Source: Zygnema cylindricum
Lineage: Eukaryota; Streptophyta; Zygnematophyceae; Zygnematales; Zygnemataceae
Assembly (NCBI GenBank): GCA_037447655.1
Contig: JBBHKE010003455.1
Coordinates: 599,550 to 663,549 of the forward strand
Reading direction: 5' to 3'
Length of the DNA stretch: 64,000 bases
This document shows, in pieces, positions 12,701 to 24,019 of this stretch; position 1 is the stretch's first letter, and each line of letters starts with the position of its first letter. The position numbers and the translations under genes were made by a program. The notes beneath the pieces are model-generated. The model saw nothing but the letters and a program-made list of their open reading frames with translations, did not search any database and was not told where the DNA came from.

Positions 12701-13657
12701 GAGCACTAATGACTGTGAATTGTGTAGCTTTCCATGTGTCCAAAACTGGTGGCACTTACTTGGTTTCTGCAAAATCAGTCAAAACTTGCCCAGTGAATGC
12801 GGCAATTAGCCCCTTCAGGCCGGCTTCTCGGGTGGAACTCCTGCACATAAAATAAGAAACGGTTCCTAAAATGTTTGACCAGATTCCTAAACTATACCAT
12901 GGTGGGCCAGAGAAGTCATTTCTAGCAAGCATCCAAAAACAAAGCCAAAATGCAGTGGAAAAACAATATTCATATCTGCAGAAACAAACTAAGTCATCAA
13001 AAACTCACAACTATCGCTATCCTTCCCCAAAAAAAAGTGAGCAATAACTACAGCCTTTAGCATATACAACCATATATATTCGTTTTAATCAAAAAAGCCA
13101 TACAACAAGATTACAAGCATAACAGGATCCAAAGCGTACTTGAAATAAGATTGCCAAACCTTTTCTCGTACAGTGCGTCGATATAATCTTCCAACACCGT
13201 ACTTTCGTCATACTCTTCGACCTCGTCTCTGTTCTCCATCATTTCATATGAGGCAGTAGAGGCTGTGCTCACAGTGTCATCGTCACTCTCATCGCCCCTA
13301 TTAGCCCTGCGACTGCCTTTCTCTGCAAAGAGGAGACACGAGCCATGCAAAAAGTCGAATCAGGAAAAGGAATGGAGAGAAGGAGAAGGAGACGGAGAGG
13401 GAGAGGGAGAGGGAGAGAGAGTGAGAAAGCAAGAGGGAGAGAGAAAGAAAGGTGAAAAGGGAAGAGAGGAAAGAGTGAGCTGAGAAAAATTCATTCTAAC
13501 AAAAATCATAAGGGTGTCAAGCGAAAAGGCACTCCTACATGCAGAAAAAGATAAGAACTGATGAGAGAAACCAAAAAAAAACCAAAAACAGTCACTAAGG
13601 GCAAAACATCATTGACAGCACTTTCAGCGTCAAGAGAAAGAACTTACTTCGGGCCAT
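6772..13657 (-). CDS. Interferon-related developmental regulator (IFRD) family protein, complete, 13 exons
   Basis: Exons in transcript order: 13657-13648, 13322-13160, 12840-12760, 12108-12026, 11594-11479, 10996-10877, 10575-10463, 10269-10100, 9675-9560, 9259-9179, 7792-7742, 7492-7412, 6873-6772. All introns are GT-AG and all phases agree, giving 428 residues, a normal length for the family. The product starts MARKKGSRRA, then an acidic Ser/Thr stretch, then YIDALYEKRSSTREA, the conserved start of the helical-repeat IFRD domain. Further family matches are KRGSSSEVALAARALG, ALESLAIVSFV, EHLKDDDLNVRTAAGEA and, at the C-terminus, RSPNSVLNKARTQAR. Plant and animal IFRD proteins act as transcriptional or RNA-associated co-regulators; the exact role here is inference. 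The last exon could be cut at an internal GTATGT, giving a different tail. Intron 11-10 hosts a MITE (7837-8348). It is divergent from the deadenylase gene at 19150. Confidence 0.9.
7837..8348. mobile_element. Tc1/mariner-like MITE in an IFRD intron, TA TSD
   Basis: The ends CACCGCGAATCGTAATTAG and ATTACGATTCACGGTG are inverted repeats, each flanked by TA. The element lies between exons 11 and 10 of the IFRD gene and leaves their splice sites intact. Related ends occur at 1799, 15598, 21876, 22216, 41940 and 50100. There is no transposase inside. Confidence 0.7.
13380..13480. repeat. GA-rich low-complexity tract in IFRD intron 1
   Basis: Repeats of GAGAGG and GAAGGA lie in the first intron, about 60-160 bases upstream of exon 2 in transcript terms. 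On the gene strand it is a polypyrimidine tract. Similar tracts sit in deadenylase introns and in the pogo-like gene. Confidence 0.6.
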
Positions 13658-14451
13658 CGTCCTCAAACAAGTTTGGAGAGGTCACAGAAAAACGAAAAAG
13701 AGAAGGGAAAAGGGAAACACAGCACGACTGTTTGAACGCCAATTTTGAGAATAGTTTCAAGGGCATTAGATTACAATCGCGACATTTATATATTTGTGTA
13801 CACAGCGTCTGCTTTAAAATCATTGTGAAGCGCATTTTGTACGGTCCAGCATTTCAGGGATTATTAGGGTATGCACAAAAAGTCATTAAAGTACAGTTAC
13901 TGAGTAAACTTGTTAATTTGTTATCGCCCATATGACGTCATCTTCTTGCTATATCCTAGCCTCTCTTGTAGATTGTTCTTAAGTGATGTCACCATACTGC
14001 ACGGTGTTAAGGCTCTCCAAGGGTTCAAGACACAGCTTTTCGTGCTAAAAATGACCCGTAATGTGACATGTATGATGTATCTCTTGTCACGGAAGTATCC
14101 GATGATGTACAATGTTAAAATACGTTTGATCAGACGGTGAACTGCAGTAAAATTGTGAAATAGATCAGTAAAACAGCAGAGAGTTTGGCGAATCAAGTAA
14201 TCTGTGAATCGCCATAGCACTGATAAGTGATAACAACTCATTCGGTATTTTGAGTACTGAGGACAAAATAGGGTTACAAACACTAATTGACTTGCTGTTT
14301 ATGTGAATTACTTAAACGGTTCAGATAGGTCCACGCCATTTTAATCTGAAATAGAGTTAATAACGTTATTATAAACCCTTTCGATAGTAATTTCTTCATA
14401 GTGATTCACAGTGTGCTGTAGGCGGTGCGCTTGTACTGCGGTTGCGAAATC

Positions 14452-14745
14452 CTAAAATCTGGCTTTCCGTGTGAGAAGTCCTTTGTCCTTTGTGCGCCCA
14501 ACAGTCACAAACACAAATTTGTGTGAGAAAACGGAATCTTTAGAATGGTACTCATCAACAAACGATGCCGGAAAGTGCCAGCAGGGCACGTGGCGGCCTC
14601 CTTTATGGGCGCAAGCATTAGGTAGAGATTGGCGGTCGGCAAATACCACGTGTGCACGTGAAGAAGCTCGCATTTGCTGTCTGAAGTTGCCCGCCAACGC
14701 TGGACATGCCAGCGCAGCGAGAACCAAAAACAATATCCGGATCAC
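14452..14745 (-). CDS. Doubtful ORF with a signal-peptide-like start
   Basis: An open frame of about 97 codons reads IRILFLVLAALACPALAG, a convincing hydrophobic leader with an Ala-X-Ala-like cleavage site, then a His/Ala-rich tail. There is no in-frame ATG; the only start near the leader is GTG, so a real gene would need an upstream exon. The frame stays open upstream without a Met. It may be chance, a pseudogene, or part of the IFRD promoter region. I do not recognise the product. Confidence 0.2.
   Translation of the reverse strand: MIRILFLVLAALACPALAGNFRQQMRASSRAHVVFADRQSLPNACAHKGGRHVPCWHFPASFVDEYHSKDSVFSHKFVFVTVGRTKDKGLLTRKARF
14587..14660. promoter_or_regulatory. Cluster of three G-box (CACGTG) hexamers
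   Basis: CACGTG occurs at 14587-14592 (within GGCACGTGGC), 14647-14652 and 14655-14660. In plants these are bZIP/bHLH sites, and ACGTGGC is the core of abscisic-acid response elements. The cluster is about 0.95 kb upstream of the IFRD start codon and could belong to its promoter; the transcription start is unknown. Confidence 0.35.
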
Positions 14746-14939
14746 CGCAAGAATCCGAAGTCCAGGTACATGATCGGCTGCATTGACAGCGCACGATACT
14801 TTATAGTTGACGGTTTGGATTCAACTTCGTGAGTCTTACTGGGTACTGCGGCGCCCAGTTCAGAAGTGCGGAAACCATAGTTGTCCCGTGCGCATAATAC
14901 GCACGAAACGAACGCGCGAATAATACGCACGATAAGCAT

Positions 14940-15560
14940 TTAACGATGAACAAAATGTTATAAAATGCGTACCTGAGTACGTATGTGTACTTTTTCGTAC
15001 ATTTTCGCACTGTCCTCGTACATTTCAGTACTTTTAGGGTTATTAAGGGGGGTTTGAGGAATTTTAGGGTACATTCTCGTGCAGTCTCACATATTTATGT
15101 CAAACAGCCAACTTTTATTCGTACATTTACGTACAGTGTCCGTATTTTTTCGTACTTTTGACAGTTATTAATTTGAATTTTTAGGGTACATTTTAATACT
15201 TTCCGTATATTTCAGTTATACGGACTTACATTTTTCGTACATCTACGTACAGTGTCCGGATATTTCAAAACTTTTAAGGTTATTGATGGGGGGATTTTAG
15301 GGTGTTTAGGGTACTTCCCGTGCATTTCGTACATTCCGTTAAATTACAGTACAACTGCCTTACATTATACGTATTCCTAGGTTTTTTAGGGTACACCTTT
15401 CGTACAATTTCGTACATTTATTGTACGTTCTAGGATTTTTTAATGATTTTTTAGGGTTAAGGGGACGATTTCCGTACGTTTTCGTACATCGTACAGCTAA
15501 AACTAACGAACGGTATGAAAGTAACGAATACTACGTAGTTTTCGGAAAAAAGTCCAAATC
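14940..15560. repeat. GTAC-rich irregular repeat block
   Basis: TTCGTACATTT and near variants (CGTACA, TCGTAC) recur more than twenty times at uneven spacing on both strands, mixed with TTTAGGGT-type words. There is no open frame of note. It resembles the GTAC-rich interior of the hAT-like MITEs at 821 and 15866. Confidence 0.6.
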
Positions 15561-15597
15561 CGTACGAATAGGACAACTATAGCGGAAACGAATGGTA

Positions 15598-15796
15598 CAC
15601 CGTGAATCGTTATTAGCCTTATGTACGCTATATCGGCACCCTAAAATTTTGACATTGATACCTTAAATATAATAAATTATACTATTTAAGGACGTGGACC
15701 ATAATCTGCCACGTCTCCTGGCACTAAATTAGAATGAATGACGCTAATTTTTTCTTTACACTAATAATTTCTATACGCTAATAACGATTCAAGGTG
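15598..15796. mobile_element. Tc1/mariner-like MITE, about 200 bp, TA TSD
   Basis: The ends CACCGTGAATCGTTATTAG and TAATAACGATTCAAGGTG are inverted repeats flanked by TA. The right 120 bp (from TTTAAGGACGTGGACC) recur nearly unchanged at 50100-50216. Confidence 0.7.
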
Positions 15797-15865
15797 TAAT
15801 GTACTGTAACGTCATATACCCCGTATTATATGAATATTCTAAATCGTTAAAGTGTTCAAGTTAAA

Positions 15866-16318
15866 CATAGTTGTTCACACCGTTTAGTGCGAACGATTCA
15901 ATCGCGACGAACTATACGTAACGAACGCATTGAACGTTGTTAATGAATTTTCGTCCGTGCTATTTCGTACTTGTAAACAAAAATGAAAATACCGCAGTTT
16001 GTAGGTTTTTCGTACAATTCCCGTCTCTTTTCGTGATATTCCGTACATTTTCAATACAATTCCGTACGTTTCCCGTAAATTTCTGTTCAGTTTACCGGAC
16101 AAAAAGTACTACGAAGTGCAACGTATCTTTTCGTCAAAGTCCGTACATTTTTTTGTACAAACCCGTACATTTACAGTAAAATACCGTACAGTTTCCGTTA
16201 ATTGTCCGTTCAGTTTACCGGACAGAAAGTACATCGCGATTTTTTGCGATTTTTTCAACTGTCTCGAATTATACGTAGCAATCGGGAAAAAGGAAAAAAT
16301 CTCACGATTTGAACAACA
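15866..16318. mobile_element. hAT-like MITE, second copy, right end damaged
   Basis: The left end CATAGTTGTTCACACCG and the interior match 821-1302. The right end reads TTGAACAACA and then breaks off where a Harbinger-like element begins (TTA at 16324). No matching 8-bp flanks can be seen. Confidence 0.7.
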
Positions 16319-17192
16319 GCGTGTTAGGGCGTGTGCCCATGTGTTAAAGTAAGGGTTTTTTTCCGTCGTTTACACAGAAAATGGGACTTCCAACGAGAAA
16401 ATATTACGCCGTACGAAAAATGGGCAAAAACACAAGTACATTTTGCGTCATCTTGGAAGTTGAAAGATACAGTAATTTGGCGTTATTATCATCCCGACCC
16501 ACTTCCAGCTCATCTTCACACTTGCACTGGAATCAAATCGAGACCTGATTTTAATCAAAATATTACCCTATTGACGAATAGAAAACCGAGATTACAGGCG
16601 TCAAAGGTTTTCGAAAATTTTGAGCGATGGAGAGTACATTCTTTTTTTTCCCCTGCTCGTCACGCGCATGTACGTACCAAAATGACGAGAATGTACGGAA
16701 AAAAAATCGTTGGGGTCTCGGACCTCCACTTTCACTCATGGGTCCTTTGCAAAAATTTACGTCGTCCTCGTCTCTCCCACTGTTTCTCACTCGACCGCTC
16801 ATCTTCCTCTCTTCTTTACACGAGATGCAGAAACAATAGTATCAAATGCAAGTTTTTTTATTTATTTTTCTTGAATATTTTTGGTCTAAGTTTGATGGCA
16901 TATCAAATGATAAAAGATAAGAAAATGAAATCGGGAAGCCATGGCGGAAAATCTACGTAATGATGACGTCACATAGTAGCATGACTTCGCCATGTCACAA
17001 AACCCCAAACATCTACAACGTCACAAAAACTTCGACGTCTACAACTGTCGCCGTTTTTGTAGACGTCACCAATCTTAGGAAGTTTAGTAGTTTCGTAGTC
17101 TCGTTTCGTAGACTGTCGCGCATGTTGTAGACGTCTACAATTGTCACATATTTGAAGTAATGAAGGCGCAAGTAATGATTGACATTGGCTTA

Positions 17193-17888
17193 GGGCGTGT
17201 TCCCATGTGTTCAAGTAAGGGTTTTTTTCCGTCGTTTTCACAGAAAATGGGACTTCCAACGAGAAAATATTACGCCGTACGAAAAATGGGCAAAAACACA
17301 AGTACATTTTGCGTCATCTTGGAACTTGGAAGGTACGGTAATTTGGCGTTATTATCATCGCGACCCACTTCCAGCTCATCTTCACACTTGCACTGGAATC
17401 AGATCGCGATCTGATTTTAGTCAAAATACTACCCTATTGACGAATAGAAAACCTGGATTGCACGCGTCAAACGTTTTCATTTTTTTTTTTGCGGTTGGGA
17501 GAGTACACGAAAAAAAAGGTGTTTGTCCGTTTGCTTATGTTGTCCACTTGTGGGCGTCTACAAATGTCATTTTGTAGACGTAGGCGATTGCTTATGTCGT
17601 TCACGTGTGGGCTTCAACAAATGACAGTTGGCGTCGACAATTGTCCCAGTATGTCAGGAGCTCTTTGAGGCGTACAAATGTCCGTAGTTTGTTCCGAGAT
17701 CGTTGGCGTCTACAAATGTCAGCAGTTTGGGTTTCGCAAGTATTGGCTACGTGTACAGCTGCCACATATTCAAAATAATGAACGCGCAAGTAACGATTCA
17801 CATAGGCACACTTTGAAAAGTACACCGTAAAATCAGCGCTAAATTCCAAAATAACGTTTCAAAATATCGGTTACATGGGAACACGCCC
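17193..17888. mobile_element. Harbinger-like MITE family A, about 700 bp
   Basis: The ends GGGCGTGTTCCCATGTG and ACATGGGAACACGCCC form the inverted repeat. Left flank TTA, right flank TAA, so the target duplication is imperfect. An inverted copy with perfect TAA flanks lies at 58550-59244. Confidence 0.75.
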
Positions 17889-17891
17889 TAA

Positions 17892-18827
17892 GTCCCCATG
17901 TAAGCGATACTTTGAAAAAGTATTTTTCCGTACTACTTTGAAAAGCGTCCCTATGTGCGAAAATGAAATCGGAACTTTGAAATGTGACTGTTGTAGACGT
18001 AGTTACAACTTTGTGACGTTTGACGACGACTACGAAATTAGTGACGCCAACAAAAACAGCGACAATTGTAGATGGCTAGATTTTTGTAATTTTGTGACAT
18101 GGCATATGTTTAGGGTTTTGTAACATTGTGACGTCACGTTCACTTGTGACAACGTCGACGTCACAGATTCAAGAACTTTCAGCCATGGATACCCGATTTC
18201 GTTTTCTCTACTTTTCTCGCTCTACTTGCCATGAAAAAATACATAAAGGTAGTCAATTTTTTTTTCTCAAATATCTTTCATTTCATACCAGTTTTGTCGT
18301 GCCTCATTCTAAAACGTGTGAGATAAATGTGATAGTGTGAGAGGGAGAGGGGAGAGACGACGCCGACGCAAAATTCTACCGAGGACCCATGAATGAAAGT
18401 GGAGGTCCGCGACTCCTGCATATTTTTTCCGTACATCCTCGTCTTTTCTGTACATGCACGTGACGGGCAGGGAGAAAAATCTCTCTCGTCCTAAAAAAAA
18501 TCCACTCGTGTGTCGCGTGCGCGTGTGTGCTTCGCATTCGTTGTTTGGGAGGTACTGTACATCCCCTAAAATCACCTCGCGAGGTGATTTTTGATAAAGT
18601 TTTTTGACTGGCTGGATCCTCTGGCCCGGGGTCAAAAAAAGGAAAACGTCAAAATTTGTTAACATGACGACAAAAATTAAGTACATTCAAAGAATCGACT
18701 TGGCGTTTGCTGTACTTTTAAAGAATTGATTTTTTTGTACGTCTAAAGTTTTTATCGTACGGAGCTGCGTTTTGGGTGAAAACGACAGATTAAAGTCAAT
18801 ACTTTAACACATGGGGACGTACCCATA
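17892..18827. mobile_element. Harbinger-like MITE family B inside the stack
   Basis: It begins GTCCCCATGTAAGCG, lacking the first bases of the usual end, and finishes CACATGGGGACGTACCC. The right half repeats bases 1-545 of the window almost exactly. It includes the perfect palindrome 18568-18591. Confidence 0.6.
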
Positions 18828-18911
18828 GGCACACTTTGAAAAGTACACCGTAAAATCTGCGCTAAAATCCAAAGTAACGTTTCAAAATTTTGGTTACATG
18901 GGCACACGCCC

Positions 18912-19149
18912 TTAAACTAATGGGTCAAAATTTGCATCATAAATACGGCATCATGACGCACGACATCAGATTGGACTAGCTAGAGTTCTTGTTTCACGGA
19001 ATCCCGTGATACACCACGTGCATGGAAATACGGAGTACACAATTGTGTGATTACCTAGGATCCCCGAAACATTGTCGGTGGGACCCCAGCCTCCCAGCGT
19101 TTCTAACACTTTGGCTTGTGCGCGACGCTCTCTGGCCGCTGAGAGGTGC
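18912..19149. other. 5' flank of the deadenylase gene
   Basis: Single-copy-looking sequence. On the minus strand 18966-19253 is open for 95 codons with a charged segment ending at a possible donor (TAGGTAATC). I favour the plus-strand reading because its donor and phase fit the downstream exons, but the antisense frame cannot be excluded. Confidence 0.35.
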
Positions 19150-22100
19150 ATGTCCTGCCTCATGCCTTCACTATTGCGCTGCACCTTTCCTTTCTTAGTG
19201 ACTTGCAGAGCCTCTTTACTGCCCGTTTTCTCTCCCTCCTTCAATTTTTGCAATTTATATAGGAAAACGGTCGGGAAAAGTGTGCCGAATGTGGTGAGTA
19301 CATATTTGACTTCAGGGCTGAGACATCATGTGGGATTATGTTCGCAATTTGGCGTTGTTTTTTTATTTATGCAGTAGCTAGTAGCAATTTATGGAGTTTT
19401 CTTGCTGTTTACTGAGTCTGTTTGTGATTCCCTGCAGCATCTGGCTCGTGCAGCCATGGCTACGGATGTACCATTACAGTACAGCCACAAATTTCTTCCT
19501 GTGAACCAGGAAGATGGTGCTGATAAAGGAGCTCCTGAATCATGTCGGTATTGTTTTTACGATAGTAGTATCCATAATGTGGCCGTTCACTTGATCATAT
19601 ATTGTTGACGATTAGGTTTGGGGATTGAATCAAAGATAGCCAAGCCAAAGAATGAAGCTTTGTTTATGGATGTTCACAGCGTAGTTGCAACATTATTGTC
19701 TTGCGCCTTACGCAGCCTGATGTTTACAGAAGGGGGATTGTGCTGCAGCCCTTTCCATCAAAATAGTTTCTTACAACATATTGGCTCAGGTGCGCAAATA
19801 TTTTGCTCTACCTCGCACGACTCTCATGTTTCTGATTGTTTTGGTTTCTTGAGAGCCATTCGTCTTACCCTAAAAGCTCTCAAACAAACTTATGTACTGC
19901 TGTGTCCTAAAATAGATCCGTTATTTTCTATTTTGTTTTTATGTACATCGTTCAGGATAGTCACATAAAAACTCTTTATTCCTTAAGATGAACCAAAAGC
20001 CTATTAGTATTCTCAGGCTTGTGTTCAAGGGATGCGCGCAAAATAATCTGGAAGCCAATTGCAACCAAATTGGTTGCATTTACCTCAAGTTCGGCAGTCC
20101 TTATGGGCATTAATTTGTTGTTACTTGTAGAGATAATTGGCTAGCTTGTAGTAACGATGAGTATCGGCACCTAAAAGCTAGAGTTGGGAGCAACGGTTGT
20201 GGATAAACTCTTCCGATTTCATATCAACAATTCATTGAGCCAAACCTTCACGTTATTAGTGGGCTTGTGTTAACAAGTTTATAATTGTGTTATCTTTGCT
20301 TATCTACGCTAATGATAATTGTGCATCTACACCAACTCTTGTTTTGTATTGGACAGATTTACTGATTTAGCTATTTCAAATAGACTCCCTTCTTAGGTAA
20401 TGTTGATCTTTGGCAGTAACCACCGAAGATTGGTCTACCAGTTGCGTAAATGTCTTTCTGCATGAAGAAATTCAATCTCTGAACTTAGGTACAAATGATT
20501 CGACCAAATTTTATTTCATGCGGCTACTTGTGCGTGTATGATTGTGATGACAAGGGATATTTCTATGTTTCCATTTCTACTTCCATTTATATCCACTTAA
20601 TTTTTTTTTTTTTAATTCTTTTTTTGAATTTGGATTTCTTTGCAGGCCTATGTTAAAAGTGTGAATTTTCCTTATGCACCACCTAAATGCCTCAAGTGAG
20701 TACTCGGCAAATGATGAAACGTTTTCCCTATACTTCCACCTTAAAATAACTCCAGGAATTTGTGTATAGTCTAATACAGGTGCATCTGTTAGTGAAAGGG
20801 GTTGTTCGTATTTTGTGTCATCTATATGTCAAACACATGGAACCTCCAATTTTTGTAAGGAAAGCGATTTATCCATTATTGTACAGGCTATTTGCTTACC
20901 TCAGGAGGTTTCTGTCCTTTCTTTCCCCTCTGTCATTGATTAGAGATTCTTTGTGCGTTTACTTAAAGCCCATTTCATTGCTAAAACAGTAAGCAATATT
21001 TGGTTCGTGAGAGACTGTAGGTGAAAACTTTTGGGATGTTACTTGCTATTACACTGGCAAACTGAAATTCCTGTTTTGGTTCTTCTTTTGTAATTGTTTA
21101 CAGATGGAAATCAAGGTCATCGGTAATTGCTAAGGAACTAATTGCTTTGGACGCCGACTTCCTTTGTTTACAGGTCAATCCATGCAAGCCTTTTCAGTTC
21201 CAAATAACACTCAAAAATTCACTAGGTATTAGAAAAAAGACCTCGCCAGAAAAGCAACTTTCAAACAAATTATTATCTTGGAAAAGCCAGTTGCTTCCAA
21301 TGCTAGAAAGCCCTCTGGAACTCAATAATTCAAACTTACGCAACTGAGAAAGGTGTAGGTTAGTCTCATAAAAAGGAAAAGAAACCATTTTGACTCCGTC
21401 TAATTAAAACCTATTTCAGCCTAAGTCAAGTTCAATCTAATCTTAGATTGGCTCACCCAATCTGGTTTCATGCTTAGTTGTTGCATAAGAAACAACATGA
21501 ATCACTCTTAGAGTGAAAACTATAATTAGTGTGAGGACTGTTTAAGTGTTGATAATTCTAATCCAAGGTCCAAATGAGCTGGACGATTATGAATGCCTAA
21601 AGAATTAGTATTATGAAAAAAGGGTTTATATTATTAGAATTATTTTGCATAGAGGTTTCATTCGTTTTATGCGCACGCATGAAACGCCCCAGAAATAATG
21701 AATATGCGCACAGTACAAAATTCAAAAGTTTATAAAATGCGTTGACCGACTCTGGTTTCATGATAAAAAAAAATTAGAAAAACATTTAATCAAAAATACT
21801 ACTACAACTCAATCAAAACAAAACGAAACACATTTCGAGTTTCGACGTCACTTCAAATATCTCTCTAATTCTCTACACCGTGAATCGCTATTAGCGTTAA
21901 TGACGCTAATTCGGCGTCCCCAGATTTTGACCCTTGAACCTGAAATACAATTAATCACTCTAATTTTTTTTACGTTAATATAGCTACTGTTTAATTAGCT
22001 TTAATTACTCTAATTTTGACTGTTTTTAAATAGTGTAATGTACAAAATGCGTCAGTCCGTACTAAAAACTGCTCAATTTTAGTACAGAAGTACAGAATAA

Positions 22101-22837
22101 GTGTCAGATAAAGGCGTATGTTATTTTGTGATCAAAGCTCAGTAAAAAGGGGGAATCATGTCACTGTTATTAACTCCTAATTTTTTATTCACGGTATAGT
22201 TTGATGCATATGGTACACTGCCCATTGTTATTAGCGTTAAGGATTTATTAATGTTAATGCAAAATTAGAAGATATAATCCTAATTTAGTACAAGGAGACA
22301 TGGTAGATTGTATTCCACTCCCTCAAATAGTGTTGTTAACACTAATTTATGAATTTGACCAAAAAAAGTCGCGACCGAAGTAGTGTATTAACTCTAATAA
22401 CGATGGGCATTGTAGTCAAGATGGAGGTTGTAAATCAGTATGTATAGAAAACTGGGTGCAAAAATTCAAATGGGTACAAATATATGCTTTTTAGACGAAT
22501 ACCTGAATTGCTCATATAAATTTCTTCGATTCAATTCTCGGTTGTACTTTGACTGTTGTTGCTTTGTTTTTTCACTTTCACTGAGACTCGATCATTCGGT
22601 GTTTGTTTAAAATACCATAAAACTGATTCCTTTCCTCCTCCCGCTCCCCACTTCATGCACCTTACCTCCTCCTCTCCCTCTCCACCTCCCTCTCCTATTT
22701 CTTTTAATATTGCAGGAGTTGGACGAATTTGAGTTGTTTTATCGCCCTATCCTCGCCCAAAAAGGCTATGATGCTGTATATATAAAGAGACCAGGGAGAA
22801 AAAAGGATGGGAGTGGCATATTCTACAAGAGGGAGAA
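19150..22837 (+). CDS. CCR4/Nocturnin-like poly(A) deadenylase, N-terminal exons only
   Basis: Exons: 19150-19293, 19438-19543, 19616-19680, 19730-19789, 20646-20695, 21104-21173, 22716-22837. All introns are GT-AG with consistent phases. The product reads IKIVSYNILAQ, then AYVKSVNFPYAPPKCLKWKS, ALDADFLCLQELDEFE and GRKKDGSGIFYKRE. These are the opening motifs of the endonuclease/exonuclease/phosphatase fold; the Glu of CLQE is the magnesium ligand known in this family. Order and wording fit the plant CCR4 subgroup related to Nocturnin, which shortens mRNA poly(A) tails. The first exon (Arg/Ser-rich, few acids) could be an organelle-targeting leader; a second in-frame ATG is at 19456. After exon 7 the donor GTAGGC leads into a CT-rich intron with an assembly gap. 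The remaining exons, with the catalytic Asp/His residues, are not in this window. Confidence 0.85.
21876..22196. mobile_element. Tc1/mariner-like MITE in deadenylase intron 6
   Basis: The left end CACCGTGAATCGCTATTAG follows TA; the right end is TTATTCACGGTA then TA. It lies in the 1.5-kb intron between exons 6 and 7. Confidence 0.6.
22216..22412. mobile_element. Short Tc1/mariner-like MITE in the same intron
   Basis: The ends CACTGCCCATTGTTATTAG and CTAATAACGATGGGCATTG are inverted repeats with TA flanks. A related right end (GCGATGGGCGGTG) is at about 62512-62526. Confidence 0.65.
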
Positions 22838-22914
22838 GTAGGCACATTCTGCCCCTCCCTCCTCTTCATTCTCCCTCCCCTCCCTCTCACCTCGCCCTCT
22901 CACTGCTCCCTCTT

Positions 22915-22924
22915 NNNNNNNNNN
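22915..22924. other. Assembly gap (10 N)
   Basis: Ten N bases inside a CT-rich stretch of the intron after deadenylase exon 7. The true gap length is unknown. Similar CT-rich sequence lies at 22635-22700, just before exon 7. Confidence 0.99.
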
Positions 22925-24019
22925 AAGCCTTCGTGCACTTTCGGGATTTGTGATTTATTTGGTTTTGCTTAGGGGCCCTATTGTTTTTATATGGTATTTG
23001 CCTAACGATGCACTAGTTTTGCAATAATTCCCCGAGTATACAAATTAGTAATCTTTTTTTTTTACTTCCCTTTTTGAGTTTTTTCAATACGTATGGTGAT
23101 ATAGACAGAACAAGAAGTTGCAAATTTACCAAAATACAAATTTGCACCTTGCCTACAGATTTTAATAAATTTGCAAAAAAAAAAAAAAACCCAAAACTAA
23201 AAAATACTCTAATTTTTTCATTACTCTAATTACGATTCGCGGTGTAGAGTACATTTCGTACGGAAAGTACTGTAATGCGGGAAAAAAATCAAAACCCAAA
23301 AAAAAAAAAAAACGTTTAAATAATTTTAGACATCCGTTCCACGTTTAAACATAAAACCATTTAAACGTTGAAGAACAAGACAGATATAGTGGTATGCATA
23401 ACTTTTTTGAGTTTTTCCCTTCATTTTTTTTTTCTAATGATTAAACATATGAGCCCCTTAATAACGTTTTGATCACGTAGCAATCCGTTTATGGTATATT
23501 TTTGTTATCCCGGGGATTCGTTTTGGTTTATTTAGTGTTTAGGGCTTTCACGTGCTTCCGAAAAATATCTTCCACCAATCAGAAACGCCTTCAATTAATC
23601 TCCCGAAATTTCCGCACGTGCAAAAACAGCTTCGCCAATCCTAAGGGTGCTTCCGTGCCTAAATCTGCCGAAGGTCCAAAACTGCTAACGACAAACTGTC
23701 TTAAATATTTTGTCTTATACAACACTGTACACTTCACTGATTGGTGTTCGCCGCAAATCTTTAAGTGTTCTCGCAAGTCGCAACTATTTTGAACTTTTGA
23801 TGTTAAAGAAGCCGTACAAAAAACTTTTCACCATATTATTACTATTTTTCCCGACATTTTTTTTTCTTGTTTATATTATTTTTCCTTGCCCAAGGTTCCC
23901 TGCCAATCCCAAGGGCGCAAAAATGAGTCCCCCCCCCCCTCCAAAGTCCTTGGGGCCATCTCACGGTCGCTTAAAAAATGCGATGACTTCCACGTGTCAG
24001 AGGAATTACAACAATTTTC
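22925..24019. other. Repeat-rich region, no exon recognised
   Basis: Contains A/T runs, a Tc1/mariner-like right end (CTCTAATTACGATTCGCGGTG then TA near 23227-23248) and a C homopolymer at about 23930. I searched for the C-terminal deadenylase motifs and saw none. Confidence 0.5.

Larger units (their letters stand above)
16327..18911. mobile_element. Nested stack of Harbinger-like MITEs; outer element family A
   Basis: The outer ends GGGCGTGTGCCCATGT and ACATGGGCACACGCCC are exact inverted repeats, both flanked by TTA (16324-16326, 18912-18914). A simple family A copy is about 700 bp; this one is 2585 bp because other elements lie within: family B-like sequence at about 16640-17150 (inverted), a second family A copy at 17193-17888 and family B again at 17892-18827. 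The 209-codon frame at 16331-16960 crosses two repeats and is not a gene. Confidence 0.7.

Noticed and set aside
14452-14745. Secreted small protein
   Set aside because: No in-frame ATG. Kept only as a low-confidence feature because of its leader-like start.
15030-15480. Telomere-like TTTAGGG words
   Set aside because: They are scattered and irregular, never in a tandem array.
16331-16960. ORF of 209 codons
   Set aside because: It crosses from a family A MITE into family B sequence; the same peptides recur at other MITE copies.
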